Origin: Candidatus Eiseniibacteriota bacterium
GTDB taxonomy: Bacteria > Eisenbacteria > RBG-16-71-46 > CAIMUX01
Direction: 5' to 3'
Length of the DNA stretch: 64,000 bases
Assembly (NCBI GenBank): GCA_903844735.1
Contig: CAIMUX010000142.1
Coordinates: forward strand, 31,527-95,526
The translations under genes and the position numbers were made by a program. Numbering within the stretch: the first letter of the stretch is position 1; each line of letters opens with the position of its first letter. Of the stretch, positions 35,059 to 43,324 are shown piece after piece. The notes beneath the pieces are model-generated. The model had not been told where the DNA came from. It made no database searches and was given only the letters and a program-made list of their open reading frames with translations.

Positions 35059-35478
35059 TCAGTCCGGCATTTCCGGATCAACAATCCACGCAGCACAGCG
35101 AGCGAGCTTCCTCTGGATCTGCTTGGTCTTTGTCCCGACCACGATCCCGTGCGCAGGTTCCTCCGGCAGCGGGTCACGGGCAACAGAGAGACCAAGTTCC
35201 CGGACATGATGTGCGCGGAAACCGACCAGGCCGGTTCCCTGGCGGCCAACCAGGAGGTCACGAGGCGTCCTGCCGGATTGGATTACGAGGCTCGAAAGAT
35301 AGATCGACATCGGCGTCCCGTCCGACGGATCAGAGAACGCGGCAGAAGACGGGCGTCTCAGCCCCGTGTTGTCATCTGGGACAATCTGCGCCGGGTGGAC
35401 ACGCCGCCACAGCTCTTCGGTATCTGCAATCGAACGATCGTCGCCCGGCTGCCTTGCGGCAGCGATCACACCCAACAT
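35059..35478 (-). CDS. Conserved protein of unknown function, third gene of the TIGR04255 cassette
   Basis: A 139-residue protein with no domain I can name. Two segments stand out: TEELWRRVHPAQIVPDDNTG followed by RPSSAAFSDPSDGTPMSIYL, and the C-terminal ARDPLPEEPAHGIVVGTKTK. I recall this pattern from conserved hypothetical proteins near defence genes, but know of no assigned function. The start at 35478 overlaps the stop of the preceding gene, so three genes (36841 to 35059) form one tightly coupled unit. The next gene downstream on the same strand is the DUF499 ATPase, 67 bases on. Confidence 0.75.
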   Translation of the reverse strand: MLGVIAAARQPGDDRSIADTEELWRRVHPAQIVPDDNTGLRRPSSAAFSDPSDGTPMSIYLSSLVIQSGRTPRDLLVGRQGTGLVGFRAHHVRELGLSVARDPLPEEPAHGIVVGTKTKQIQRKLARCAAWIVDPEMPD

Positions 35479-36008
35479 CAGCAATCCACGGGAAGTCTCT
35501 TGAACAACACCACGAGGGGCGAGAGATTGAAGCCCAGCTCGTGAGTCTCCTCGATCGTTCCGTCGTCGAAGGAGACGGCGATGGTGCCTTGGGACACCAC
35601 TTCGACCTCCAGATCGACTCCGCCGCAATGCCATTCGAATTGCACGCCCCCTCGCGTGGTTGGGACGACCGCCGGGAGTGGGGCATCGTTCGGCAAGGTC
35701 CCCAAGAGGATCCTGAGGCCCTCGATCAGCAACGTCGGGTCAATCTGTAACGCTCCATAGCCATCCCAGTTGGAAGGAAGCCCCAGGATCGCGGCTCCTC
35801 GGCACACCACGGCGTCGAACCAGGGCGGGAGGATACCCGTCAGCGACAACGCACCGTTCGCAACGGTATACGTCTTTGTGACCATGGGGACGGAGCTCTC
35901 CGGGGCCGGGTCCCACAGAGATCCCGCGGTACGAAAAGGTCGATTCATAGGGTCCCGGTCCGTGAGCAACGTCGAACCTTGGCGACGATCCAGGGTGTCT
36001 GTTGTCAT
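35478..36008 (-). CDS. Conserved protein of unknown function, second gene of the TIGR04255 cassette
   Basis: A 176-residue protein. The middle carries a recognisable conserved stretch, LGLPSNWDGYGALQIDPTLL, followed by GTLPNDAPLPAVVPTTRGGV and QFEWHCGGVDLEVEVVSQG, an alternating beta-strand pattern. The start at 36008 is an ATG that overlaps the stop of the TIGR04255 gene by 4 bp; a longer frame reaches 36116 but lies inside that gene. No enzymatic motif is visible. It always seems to be read together with its two neighbours here, which suggests a three-component function. Confidence 0.75.
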   Translation of the reverse strand: MTTDTLDRRQGSTLLTDRDPMNRPFRTAGSLWDPAPESSVPMVTKTYTVANGALSLTGILPPWFDAVVCRGAAILGLPSNWDGYGALQIDPTLLIEGLRILLGTLPNDAPLPAVVPTTRGGVQFEWHCGGVDLEVEVVSQGTIAVSFDDGTIEETHELGFNLSPLVVLFKRLPVDC

Positions 36009-36841
36009 TGTCTCCGTCCCCATTCCGTGTGCATGGATGCCGTCGTGATGTCGGCGAACCCGCGGACAATCCAAGTCCGTCCCCGTTCCAGCGAACGCAG
36101 GATGCCCTCCGGCCACGGTCCATCGGGTCGGAGGAGGGCTGTCAGTTTCAGCAGATTCATGGATTCGTTGTCGCTGATACCGTAGGCAGGGTCACTCTCT
36201 ATGAGCAGGCGCCCCACGGGTTCGTTGGACTCGTCCCGCATCAGGTATCGGACGCCGATCCGCAGATCCTCAGGTGCGGGCAGAAACTTAGCGTCGCGCA
36301 ATGGTTGCACGATCCGGAGGACTTCAAACGCGTCGCGCGGCGTCTGACCCGTCCCTTCGACCGGTATCCGGTTCACGTACGTCAGCTCACATTGAAGCGG
36401 GTCAAGATCGCCGATCTGCTCCTTGGCGAGGAAGCTCCGTAGAACCTCCACCTCCCTCTGAAAACGGGCCACGACCGACTCGAATCGCGGGTACTCGTCT
36501 TCATCGCCCGCCTTTCTCCAGTTGTAGACGAATCGGTCCTGTTGAACTTGCACGAGCTCGGTACCTGCCTGGTTCATAAACCAGACTCGGGGCACCGGGT
36601 GCAGCGCCGTGAACTCGATCTGAAGTCCGACATTCTTGTTCGCAACCGTGCCGAATCTCTCGAGCGACGGTGGGAGCGGCGGGTGCTCTTCCACGACCGG
36701 GTAGCGGTCTCGATACTCGCTCCAGAGCAGTCCGAGCTGAGCAACGCGCAAAGCCCGCAGAGCTGAGAACGTGAGGGACACCGCCACCTCGATCACGGGA
36801 GGGCTGGCGAAATCCGGCAAGTTACTCTTGGCCTGTTCCAT
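36005..36841 (-). CDS. TIGR04255 family protein
   Basis: A 278-residue protein with the family's start pattern (FASPPVIEVAVSLTFSALRA) and later marks RVWFMNQAGTELVQVQQDRF, FVYNWRK, QCELTYVNRIP and SDPAYGISDNESMNLL-like sequence near the end. TIGR04255 proteins are sporadic across bacteria and have no known function; many lie near mobile or defence genes. I chose ATG 36841 because the family begins here; the frame is open to 36988. It is the first gene of the three-gene unit. The 270 bases upstream, up to the duplicated methyltransferase tail, hold no gene. Confidence 0.8.
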   Translation of the reverse strand: MEQAKSNLPDFASPPVIEVAVSLTFSALRALRVAQLGLLWSEYRDRYPVVEEHPPLPPSLERFGTVANKNVGLQIEFTALHPVPRVWFMNQAGTELVQVQQDRFVYNWRKAGDEDEYPRFESVVARFQREVEVLRSFLAKEQIGDLDPLQCELTYVNRIPVEGTGQTPRDAFEVLRIVQPLRDAKFLPAPEDLRIGVRYLMRDESNEPVGRLLIESDPAYGISDNESMNLLKLTALLRPDGPWPEGILRSLERGRTWIVRGFADITTASMHTEWGRRQ

Positions 36842-37111
36842 CGTTGCCTCGATTCTCCGTCCCTTTTCGGGCGGAACAACCGTCCCGCCCGGTAATCTCG
36901 CAGCCCCTGACTTGGCTCGCTTCGGCGGCGCCAGCAAGTTCGGTCCGCAGTGTCCCGCCAGCTTACCAACCATCTTCACGGACAACAAGTTCCGGCGATC
37001 CCGGCCAGTCCGTCGGGGGACCTGCTATTACCGAGGAACCAACGAGTCGGTTGGGCGCACGTTTCGCGATCTATGAAGCCGCAAGGCGATGCCGTTCCCA
37101 ACTTCACTCAT

Positions 37112-37757
37112 GGCGTCCCTCACAACCCCAGCGCCTTCTTCCGCGCCAGCACCCCGTCCACCCACCGCTTCTCCTCACTCCCCGCCGGATAGAGAGCCGA
37201 CAGCGCCTGCGCCAGCCGCCAGAACCGAGCGTCCTGCCCCGCCCCGTCATCCAGCAAAAACCGCTTCAGCGCCTCGCCCCGTCCCGCCGCGAACAGGATC
37301 ATCCCCTGGTGCACCCGGTCGAGAACGGTAACGCCGGGATGTGCGCCCTCGACGCCGCCCACGCCGGCGGTCGTGGCCTCCTCGATATCGATGGGGGAGT
37401 CGAAGAGCCCGATCTGCGCCTTGCGAGTTTTGGTCGGCCGCTTGACGGCGGCGTCGGCCTTGCCGAACAGCCGGGGCGCCCGTTCGCCCGCCGAGAGCAA
37501 GCGAGCGCGGTCGCCTTTGACCTCCACCAGATCGGCCATCTTCTCCAGGTGCGCGCCCAGCCCCTGAGCGATCTTGCGGGCGGCATCGTATTCGAGGACA
37601 TAGGTCCCGGTGACCCCGCGTTCGGCCGGAGCATCGGCGTCGTCATCCGCCTCGTCATCGTCGGGCGACGGGCTATCGCCGCCGTCACCGGTCCGCAGCG
37701 TCCAGAGCCACATGGCGGTGAGCCGGGTATCGGGCTCGAACTCGCTGGTGTCGGCGC
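37112..37757 (-). pseudogene. Duplicated C-terminal tail of the DUF1156 methyltransferase gene
   Basis: This 646-bp stretch is a direct copy of 38501-39146, the last 212 codons and stop of the methyltransferase gene, with no net insertion or deletion. The encoded peptides differ at only eight positions (for example IDIEE against VDLAE). The copy has lost its own start: at 37757 it meets the stop codon of the small antitoxin gene exactly. The frame remains open from the junction to the stop at 37120. It encodes the region from TSEFEPD to ARKKALGL. Because the frame is preserved, a short protein could be made if a start is supplied, but I treat it as a remnant. Confidence 0.85.
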
Positions 37758-37967
37758 TCAGTCGCGGCGTGCAGTACCGGCCGGGGCCGCACCTTGTTCG
37801 GCCGCTCTCTCTTTCAGGCGGCGCAAGAACGGATCCGTAATCTCCTGCGCCGCCAACCACGCTCGCTCTTCCTCGAAGGTCATCCCCTGGATGTGGGCCG
37901 ATAGCTGATCTCGAATGGACCGCATCATCGCAACCGCATCGAAGTCCTTCTTCTTTGTGCTACTCAT
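37758..37967 (-). CDS. Putative antitoxin paired with the PIN toxin
   Basis: A 69-residue protein: KKKDFDAVAMMRSIRDQLSA, then HIQGMTFEEERAWLAAQEI. Small proteins with 'KDFDxVxMxR' followed by 'GMTxEEexxw' often follow PIN-domain genes and are taken as their antitoxins. It overlaps the PIN gene by 8 bp, so the toxin gene comes first and the antitoxin second. Its stop codon is exactly at the junction with the duplicated methyltransferase tail. Confidence 0.65.
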   Translation of the reverse strand: MSSTKKKDFDAVAMMRSIRDQLSAHIQGMTFEEERAWLAAQEITDPFLRRLKERAAEQGAAPAGTARRD

Positions 37968-38418
37968 CTCGCAACACCTCTTGTGGAGCTCGGATTTCCA
38001 GCATTGGATACCCTCGACGAAGATTGACGGAATTGTATCCGTGGATCCGTTGCAGGTTGACGATGTGTTTGAAATTCCAGCTCACGAGGACATCGACGCG
38101 AGCGACCGTGGCGATGGCGATGTGCTGTGCGTCGGCACGGCACGCGGGGCTGATCACGCCAGCAGCGATGTAGGCGTTGGCCAGATCCGTGGCCTGTGGA
38201 TCGAGCTGGAGGCTCTCTATGTGCTCCTCCGGCACTTCCGCCAGATGCGCCCGGACTTGCTCTGGCGCGGCAGCCAGTTCCTGGATGGTCAGGTCGGAGA
38301 GAACGAGAATGAACGTGCCCTGCACGAAATGGGCCATGAGGCGTCGCGAGTACTCCCGGAACTCCAGGTCCTCGCAGCCTCCTGGGACCGACGTGTCGAT
38401 GTAGATTCGGAGTTTCAT
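37960..38418 (-). CDS. PIN-domain toxin (VapC-like)
   Basis: A 152-residue PIN-fold protein, a likely RNase. The acidic residues fit the fold: Asp in MKLRIYIDTSVPGG at the N-terminus, Asp in LVLSDLTIQELAAAP, Asp in ACRADAQHIAIATVARVDVL and the final LVSWNFKHIVN, a common PIN ending. The gene has its own -10 box and a small partner gene overlapping its end, so it forms an independent toxin-antitoxin module. It sits between the intact methyltransferase gene and the duplicate of that gene's tail. Confidence 0.8.
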   Translation of the reverse strand: MKLRIYIDTSVPGGCEDLEFREYSRRLMAHFVQGTFILVLSDLTIQELAAAPEQVRAHLAEVPEEHIESLQLDPQATDLANAYIAAGVISPACRADAQHIAIATVARVDVLVSWNFKHIVNLQRIHGYNSVNLRRGYPMLEIRAPQEVLRDE

Positions 38419-38424
38419 GCCACG

Positions 38425-38430
38425 ATTATA
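38425..38430 (-). promoter_or_regulatory. -10 element of the PIN toxin-antitoxin module
   Basis: Read on the minus strand, a perfect TATAAT ends 7 bases before the ATG of the PIN gene (GGTGCTATAATCGTGGCATG). Transcription would start at or very near the start codon, giving a leaderless message. No clear -35 hexamer is seen at 17 bp. Confidence 0.5.
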
Positions 38431-38500
38431 GCACCGTTTCCGGGGATTCTTCCTTTGCCTTGCAGGCTGACGACCCGGCCAGCGGACGGTGACCCATCCC

Positions 38501-39146
38501 GGCGGCCCTCACAACCCCAACGCCTTCTTCCTTGCCAGCACCCCGTCTACCCACCGCTTCTCCTCACTCCCGGACGGATACAGCGCCGACAGCGCCTGCG
38601 CCAGCCGCCAAAACCGCGCATCCTGCCCCGCCCCGTCATCCAGCAGAAACCGCTTCAGCGCCTCGCCCCGTCCCGCCGCGAACAGGATCATCCCCTGGTG
38701 CACCCGGTCGAGAACGGTAACGCCGGGATGTGCGCCCTCGACGCCGCCCACGCCGGCGGTCGTGGCCTCCGCCAGATCGACTGGGGAGTCGAAGAGCCCG
38801 ATCTGCGCCTTGCGAGTTTTGGTCGGCCGCTTGACGGCGGCGTCGGCCTTGCCGAACAGCCGGGGCGCCCGCTCGCCCGCCGACAGCAGCCGCGCGCGGT
38901 CGCCTTTGACCTCTACCAAATCGGCCATCTTCTCCAGGTGCGCGCCCAACCCCTGGGCGATCTTGCGGGCGGCGTCGTATTCGAGGACGTAGGTCCCGGT
39001 GACCCCGCGCTCGGCCGGAGCGTCGACATCGTCATCCGCCTCGTCATCGTCGGGCGACGCGCCGTCGCCGCCGTCACCGGTCCGCAGCGTCCAGAGCCAC
39101 ATGGCGGTGAGCCGGGCATCGGGCTCGAACTCGCTGGTGTCGGCGC
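38501..39146 (-). repeat. 646-bp direct repeat, copy within the intact methyltransferase gene
   Basis: This is the in-gene partner of 37112-37757. Both copies begin at GGCG(T/G)CCCTCACAACCCC and end at CTCGCTGGTGTCGGCGC, a constant offset of 1389 bp. Between the copies lie only the PIN module and about 80 bp carrying its promoter. Confidence 0.88.
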
Positions 39147-41562
39147 CGGCGAAGACCAGTCCCAACGCTTCCCGGGCGACGGCGGCCCAGACCTGCTCTA
39201 AGTACTCTTTGAGCGGGACAACCTCGCCGCTGGCCTTCTCCACGCGGGAGTAGCGGGAGAAGATCTCCAGGGCCGGACCGAGACAGGCGAAGATCGCGTC
39301 GGCGCCCACGACGCCTTCCTCGGCGAGGCGGGGCATCCAGTCGTGGATGCGCTTGGGGAGTTCGGCGAGGACGTCGCGCCAGTCGCCGACTTCGTCGGTG
39401 CGGATGGAGCCGTCGGGGTTTTCTCTCGGGCGGCAGACTAGGTGGACGGAGGAGGCGAGGGCGGCGGATTCGTTAGCCCTCATTCGCCCCTGCCGTTCTG
39501 TATCAATCGGCCAAGAGCCGGTGACGATCCAACCAGCATCAATCAGGCCGTTGAGAAGTGCCTCCCAACCACTGGTGGACTTGTGGGCGAAGACGACGAC
39601 ACCAACCCCGCTCGGCGCAACGACCCGTCGTGCCTCGGCCATGGCCTGCTGCATTGACCGTTCGAAATAGGCGCTGTCCTTGTTCTTCACTTCGTCGACG
39701 ATGCACTCGTCGATCTTGGGCGTAAGGTCGTCACCGAGCAGCTCCAGTTGAAACGGCTGCAGTGCTCTCTTGTGCCACACATAGAAGTAGTCAGAAAGGT
39801 CCGCGTAAGGCACGGCATCGTAATAGGGTGGGTCGGTGACAAGAGCCATTGCCGCATCGTCGGGCAGTGGCATGGTCAGGGCGTTTGCCCGCTCAATGGA
39901 TCCTGGCCAAGAGGTGCTCTGCGCGATCTGCTCAGCAAAGAGACCCAGGTAGCGACATGCCTCATCCCAATCGCCTGCGCTTCCAGCAAACGGGTTCATT
40001 TCGCCGAAGTCCCAGGTGATGGGAATGGCCTGACGGACGAAGGTGTTCCTAACACAACTTCTCGCCGTGCGCCAAGCACAGAGCGTGCTGAGATAGTCCG
40101 CGAGCTTTCCGAGAGCCGCAGAGAGGATGGCGCAGGTCGCCTTTCCAAGGTCCTCATTCGACTCCAGCCGCAGCGTCTCGCCCACGCGTCGGATCAGGCG
40201 AACGAAGGTGGACAGCGCCAGCAGTTGGCGATGGTTGAACAGATCCTCAAAGAGATCCATCCCATAGTTCCTCTGTGAGAACGCTCGTCCGGCTCCGCTT
40301 CCGCCGCCCTCCGGTGTCGGCTCATTTGGCACCAGGCTGAGCGGGCCCGGTTCCGCTCGCTTGTTTGCCTCCAGCATTTGTCTTGCAGATTCAAAGGTCC
40401 TGGAATCTCGAGTAACAGGCAGGCGATAGGCGACGCCCGATTCGGCCGGGCGTTGCACGACGACACAGAGCATCCTCGCGTCGTTCGAACCGCCTTGTCG
40501 GGCTGTCAATTGCTGTCGGATGTGAGCAACCGGGGTCGTGTACCCGCAGCAAGGACACGTGGCAGAGCCACGCTTCACCGTCGAGTCGAGCTTCGGAGCC
40601 GCAATCTTGGACTGTGGAGCGTCCTGGCCCACCCAACCATCGCCTTGCTTCGCGACAATCCGGAATTCAACGCGCTTCTCGTCGGGAAGCGGTAACATCT
40701 GCAACGCCACCGACCGATTCGCCTTCTTCGCCAACCACAACGACCGAATCAGCGGCACCTCCGCCCCACACCCCGGCCCCTCACACCGAATCGTCCGCGC
40801 CCAGAGATAAGCAATCGGCGTCGCCCCATCCGGATCCTTCGGATAGAACTCCGCCAGCTCCTTCTCCGCCTCCTCCTTGATCCAAGCCCCCCACTTCCGC
40901 ACTTCATCCGCCAGCCGCCGCCCGTACTTCGGGATGTACTCCAGCACGACCTTGTTTAGCAGTACCGCCACGGGATTCAAGTCACTAGCAAACGCATCCG
41001 CCCCCACCCGCAGCGCCTCCAACGGAATCGACCCACCCCCCGCAAACGGGTCCACCACCAGCGGTCGCGTCCCCGGCGTCCCGCCCAACGCCTCGTGCGC
41101 CGCTTGTGTAAGCGCCCGACTGGTGTCCAGATACTCACGAACCGTGGAGTTGTCCCAGTTGGCAAAGTCGGCAATGAAGTCCAACAGCGCCCGCCGCAGC
41201 TCCAGCCCGTCATCGAGAAGCCTCGGCTCCTTGCTGAGCCGCACAAACCGGACCCGGCTCTCTTCTCCCATCAACCGGAGCTGATGCGCGGCCCAGTCAC
41301 CCATCAACCGCCGCGCCGCGGTCCGAAACGCCTCCGGGCAGATCGGATCCCCCGGATCCGGCCACAGCGCCGCACAGATCACGGCCCGGCACGCCGCCAG
41401 CGGCCGCCGCGCCCACCAGATGTGCAGCGTCGAGATGTGCCCGTGGCGGATGCTCTTCTCGCGCCGCGCGTGCGCGGAGATCCGCTTGATGGGCAGGTCG
41501 ACTTCGATCAGGCGCTTGGGGTAGGGTTGCGCCGTCTGGTGCCGGTTGGAACTCAAGGCCAT
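38509..41562 (-). CDS. DUF1156 (COG1743) adenine-specific DNA methyltransferase with Zn ribbon
   Basis: A 1017-residue amino-methyltransferase. The N-terminus has the DUF1156 signature (KRLIEVDLPIKRISAHARRE, then HISTLHIWWARRPLAACRAV). The SAM-binding motif is VVDPFAGGGSIPLEALRVG at about 175, and the catalytic motif IV is VTDPPYYDAVPYADLSDYF at about 600. A Zn-ribbon is formed by RCEGPGCGAEVP and TCPCCGYTTP at about 270-350. The last 200 residues are acidic in part and are the duplicated segment. Known relatives accompany DUF499 ATPases and SNF2 helicases in defence loci, where the methyltransferase marks self DNA. ATG 41562 is chosen; GTG 41571 is also possible. Confidence 0.92.
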   Translation of the reverse strand: MALSSNRHQTAQPYPKRLIEVDLPIKRISAHARREKSIRHGHISTLHIWWARRPLAACRAVICAALWPDPGDPICPEAFRTAARRLMGDWAAHQLRLMGEESRVRFVRLSKEPRLLDDGLELRRALLDFIADFANWDNSTVREYLDTSRALTQAAHEALGGTPGTRPLVVDPFAGGGSIPLEALRVGADAFASDLNPVAVLLNKVVLEYIPKYGRRLADEVRKWGAWIKEEAEKELAEFYPKDPDGATPIAYLWARTIRCEGPGCGAEVPLIRSLWLAKKANRSVALQMLPLPDEKRVEFRIVAKQGDGWVGQDAPQSKIAAPKLDSTVKRGSATCPCCGYTTPVAHIRQQLTARQGGSNDARMLCVVVQRPAESGVAYRLPVTRDSRTFESARQMLEANKRAEPGPLSLVPNEPTPEGGGSGAGRAFSQRNYGMDLFEDLFNHRQLLALSTFVRLIRRVGETLRLESNEDLGKATCAILSAALGKLADYLSTLCAWRTARSCVRNTFVRQAIPITWDFGEMNPFAGSAGDWDEACRYLGLFAEQIAQSTSWPGSIERANALTMPLPDDAAMALVTDPPYYDAVPYADLSDYFYVWHKRALQPFQLELLGDDLTPKIDECIVDEVKNKDSAYFERSMQQAMAEARRVVAPSGVGVVVFAHKSTSGWEALLNGLIDAGWIVTGSWPIDTERQGRMRANESAALASSVHLVCRPRENPDGSIRTDEVGDWRDVLAELPKRIHDWMPRLAEEGVVGADAIFACLGPALEIFSRYSRVEKASGEVVPLKEYLEQVWAAVAREALGLVFAGADTSEFEPDARLTAMWLWTLRTGDGGDGASPDDDEADDDVDAPAERGVTGTYVLEYDAARKIAQGLGAHLEKMADLVEVKGDRARLLSAGERAPRLFGKADAAVKRPTKTRKAQIGLFDSPVDLAEATTAGVGGVEGAHPGVTVLDRVHQGMILFAAGRGEALKRFLLDDGAGQDARFWRLAQALSALYPSGSEEKRWVDGVLARKKALGL

Positions 41563-41590
41563 TGTGCCCACGTGCGGTAGTCCCTCGGGG

Positions 41591-41716
41591 TCAATCGAGG
41601 CACTTCATCTCGACTTGCTCCAGTGAACCGGAACTTCCGATGACTCGCGCGATGTAGTTCGCCGCGGCCTCGAGATCATCCCAGGCTGGGTCCGTCCAGG
41701 CTACTTGTCGATCCAT
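41591..41716 (-). pseudogene. Truncated ParE/RelE-type toxin
   Basis: A 41-residue frame begins with MDRQVAWTDPAWDDLEAAAN and YIARV, the N-terminus of ParE/RelE toxins ('v.Wtd.A..DLe.aa.yIa'). It then runs into unrelated sequence and stops; a complete toxin has about 95-100 residues. The ATG at 41716 overlaps the end of the antitoxin gene, the usual arrangement of such pairs. The catalytic and ribosome-binding C-terminal half is gone, so it should be inactive. Confidence 0.65.
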
Positions 41717-41889
41717 CGCGCCATGCGACGAGCCGCCTCTTCCTGGGTGATCGTTTGCCCTGCTTCGGCTGCTGCCAGTCCCCTCTGGATCTTCTGCCGG
41801 ACGTAGAGGTGGTACTGGATGTCCTCGAGGGAGGAGTCGTCGGGCAAGCTCTCCAGCAGATCGCGCACGTCATCCTTGGCCGTCGTCAT
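41701..41889 (-). CDS. ParD-like antitoxin left without a whole toxin
   Basis: A 62-residue protein: DDVRDLLESLPDDSSLEDIQ, then YHLYVRQKIQRGLAAAEAGQ and EEAARRMARWI. The pattern 'LPDDaSLEDIqYHLYV..KierGl..a..G' is common among small antitoxins placed just before ParE/RelE toxins. GGAGG lies 7 bases before the ATG at 41889; the frame opens at 41910. Its toxin partner is cut short, so this may persist as a relic or as an anti-toxin against related systems. Confidence 0.7.
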   Translation of the reverse strand: MTTAKDDVRDLLESLPDDSSLEDIQYHLYVRQKIQRGLAAAEAGQTITQEEAARRMARWIDK

Positions 41890-42381
41890 GATCTGACCTC
41901 CAGCCGTCACTCTACCGCGTTCTCGTATCGCCAGCCAGCGGCGAGTGCGAGCCTGCCAGCGAGCCCAGTCGCCCTGCGCACTCGTGGTCGGCCCGGGAAC
42001 ACGCTGTATCGGCGCACACTCGGAGACCTCCAGGATCTTCTTGGTAGGGAAACCATCGTGCTGTCTGGCTGCGAAAGTTAGCTTCCCGCGCGAGTTTATG
42101 CAATTGCGTTGCGGTCGCGCGTCCGGGAGGGACGCGAGATGCCATCGAGATCAGCCCTGCTGCCGTGGGTCCGGTTGCCGCCTCCCTGGCTGAGTGGCTT
42201 GCGAGTCGGCAGCCCGAGTTCGTTGATGCCCCCCACGCGGTGTGACTAGAATCTAGTCGCAAATGGCAGAACTGAGGAGAAATATCCGGCAGCAGACATG
42301 ACCGCGACAATTCGATTCGACTCTTGGCAGGCAAGTTCGGGCCTCACGGAGTGCCCCATCCTTCGGGGCATTCCGGCGGGC
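41890..42381. other. Gap of about 490 bp, possibly with a decayed gene end
   Basis: No complete gene is seen between the antitoxin and the nucleotidyltransferase genes. On the plus strand, 42123-42245 reads as a coding-like end (DAIEISPAAVGPVAASLAEW, then LASRQPEFVDAP and a stop), but upstream the frame is lost after a few codons. I do not recognise the family. The remainder shows nothing. Confidence 0.3.
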
Positions 42382-42708
42382 TCAGGTCTCCCCGACCGGC
42401 TCCGCCTCTAGCTCGTACACAACGCGCGCCACGCGGTCGACATGGGCCTTGACCTCCGGGTGGTGAATCGCATCGTAGGCCCAGACGTCGAAGATGTACG
42501 GCAGGGGAAGTTCATCCAGTTCGCCACCAATCCGGGTCACCCGCCGAATGTCCAGATCACCCCACAGCACGAGGTCGATGTCGGAGCACGGGCGTTGAGT
42601 TCCCTTCGCCCGAGACCCGAACACTTTGACGCGGGTGACCTCCGGGTGCCGACGGAAGACCTCCCGGATGAGCCTCAACTCCGCGACGGTCAGGCCGAAA
42701 TCGGTCAT
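42382..42708 (-). CDS. MNT-domain nucleotidyltransferase antitoxin
   Basis: A 108-residue minimal nucleotidyltransferase. The catalytic pattern GSRAKGTQRPCSDIDLVLWG gives the G-S and the D-X-D metal-binding pair. In MNT-HEPN modules the MNT protein is the antitoxin and inactivates the HEPN RNase by attaching AMP residues. Its start overlaps the stop of the HEPN gene by 4 bp. It lies within the defence island between the methyltransferase and helicase genes. Confidence 0.85.
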   Translation of the reverse strand: MTDFGLTVAELRLIREVFRRHPEVTRVKVFGSRAKGTQRPCSDIDLVLWGDLDIRRVTRIGGELDELPLPYIFDVWAYDAIHHPEVKAHVDRVARVVYELEAEPVGET

Positions 42709-43118
42709 CCGGCGCTCCGCTCCTCCAAGAAGCGAAAGAACTCCCCGATCACGACCAGGTAGCGCGTGGCGATTTGTCGAACTGCCTCCTCGAACACGGT
42801 CATGTCGTAGGCATGGGAGAGGATGTTCCGGTGCTCCAGCATGTCGATCCAGGTCTGGGCGTCCGCGAGGATCCGGGCGGCATACCCCTGCTTGATAACG
42901 TTACGCGGCGTGCCCTGCTCTAGAACCACCCCACTGAACTCGAGGTAGTCCGCTAGCGTTTTCCAGGCTAACTCGAATGTGAACTCGAACCGCTGGATCA
43001 CTCCCTGCTTTTCGAGATCCGAAAGGCTCTCCCAGTCTCCTTCCAGAGCCTCGCGGAGCAACCGGTAGGCCTTCTGAAAGTTCTGGAAGCGTTGCTTCCA
43101 GCGAATGTCCTGAGTCAT
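42705..43118 (-). CDS. HEPN/HI0074-type toxin (nucleotidyltransferase substrate-binding family)
   Basis: A 137-residue all-helical protein of the HI0074/HEPN family. The helix pattern FQNFQKAYRLLREAL, VIQRFEFTFELAWKTLADYL and ARILADAQTWIDMLEHRN is characteristic. The last part contains RNILSHAYD, an R-X4-H motif of RNase-active HEPN proteins, so it is probably the toxin of the pair. ATG 43118 follows GAGGTGG; a GTG at 43124 is in frame. Confidence 0.85.
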   Translation of the reverse strand: MTQDIRWKQRFQNFQKAYRLLREALEGDWESLSDLEKQGVIQRFEFTFELAWKTLADYLEFSGVVLEQGTPRNVIKQGYAARILADAQTWIDMLEHRNILSHAYDMTVFEEAVRQIATRYLVVIGEFFRFLEERSAG

Positions 43119-43146
43119 GGCCACCTCGCGTCAGACGGATAACTAC

Positions 43147-43275
43147 CGGACCCCCACCGCTGGACCGTACCGCGCTCGGGTTTCGTTGTCAACGCGGCCC
43201 AAGGCGCGAACACAATCGTGCTCAACCCGGGCGACCGGCTTCCAGCCGAGCCGGATCGGGTCGCGGATGAGTGCG
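43147..43275 (-). pseudogene. Remnant of a DUF3883/helicase C-terminus
   Basis: Read on the minus strand, IRDPIRLGWKPVARVEHDCV and RAL match the last part of the helicase gene (IRDPVRLGWKPIVQVEHYCV, RAKEI). At DNA level 43201-43273 aligns with 43795-43867 without gaps, with about a dozen differences. After the match the frame continues for about 20 unrelated codons to a stop. It is a decayed second copy of the gene tail, about 520 bp downstream of the real one. Confidence 0.7.
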
Positions 43276-43324
43276 CCCGAGGCGCCGCCAGGTCACCTCA
43301 GCCTCGCCCCCCCGGCGGCTCGGG

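Noticed and set aside
37112..39146. Transposon or insertion sequence as cause of the PIN insertion
   Set aside because: No transposase, integrase or terminal inverted repeats were found between or around the direct repeats.
42123..42245. Coding-like frame between the antitoxin and MNT genes
   Set aside because: Only about 40 codons with no start and no family I can name; kept as a note in the gap entry.
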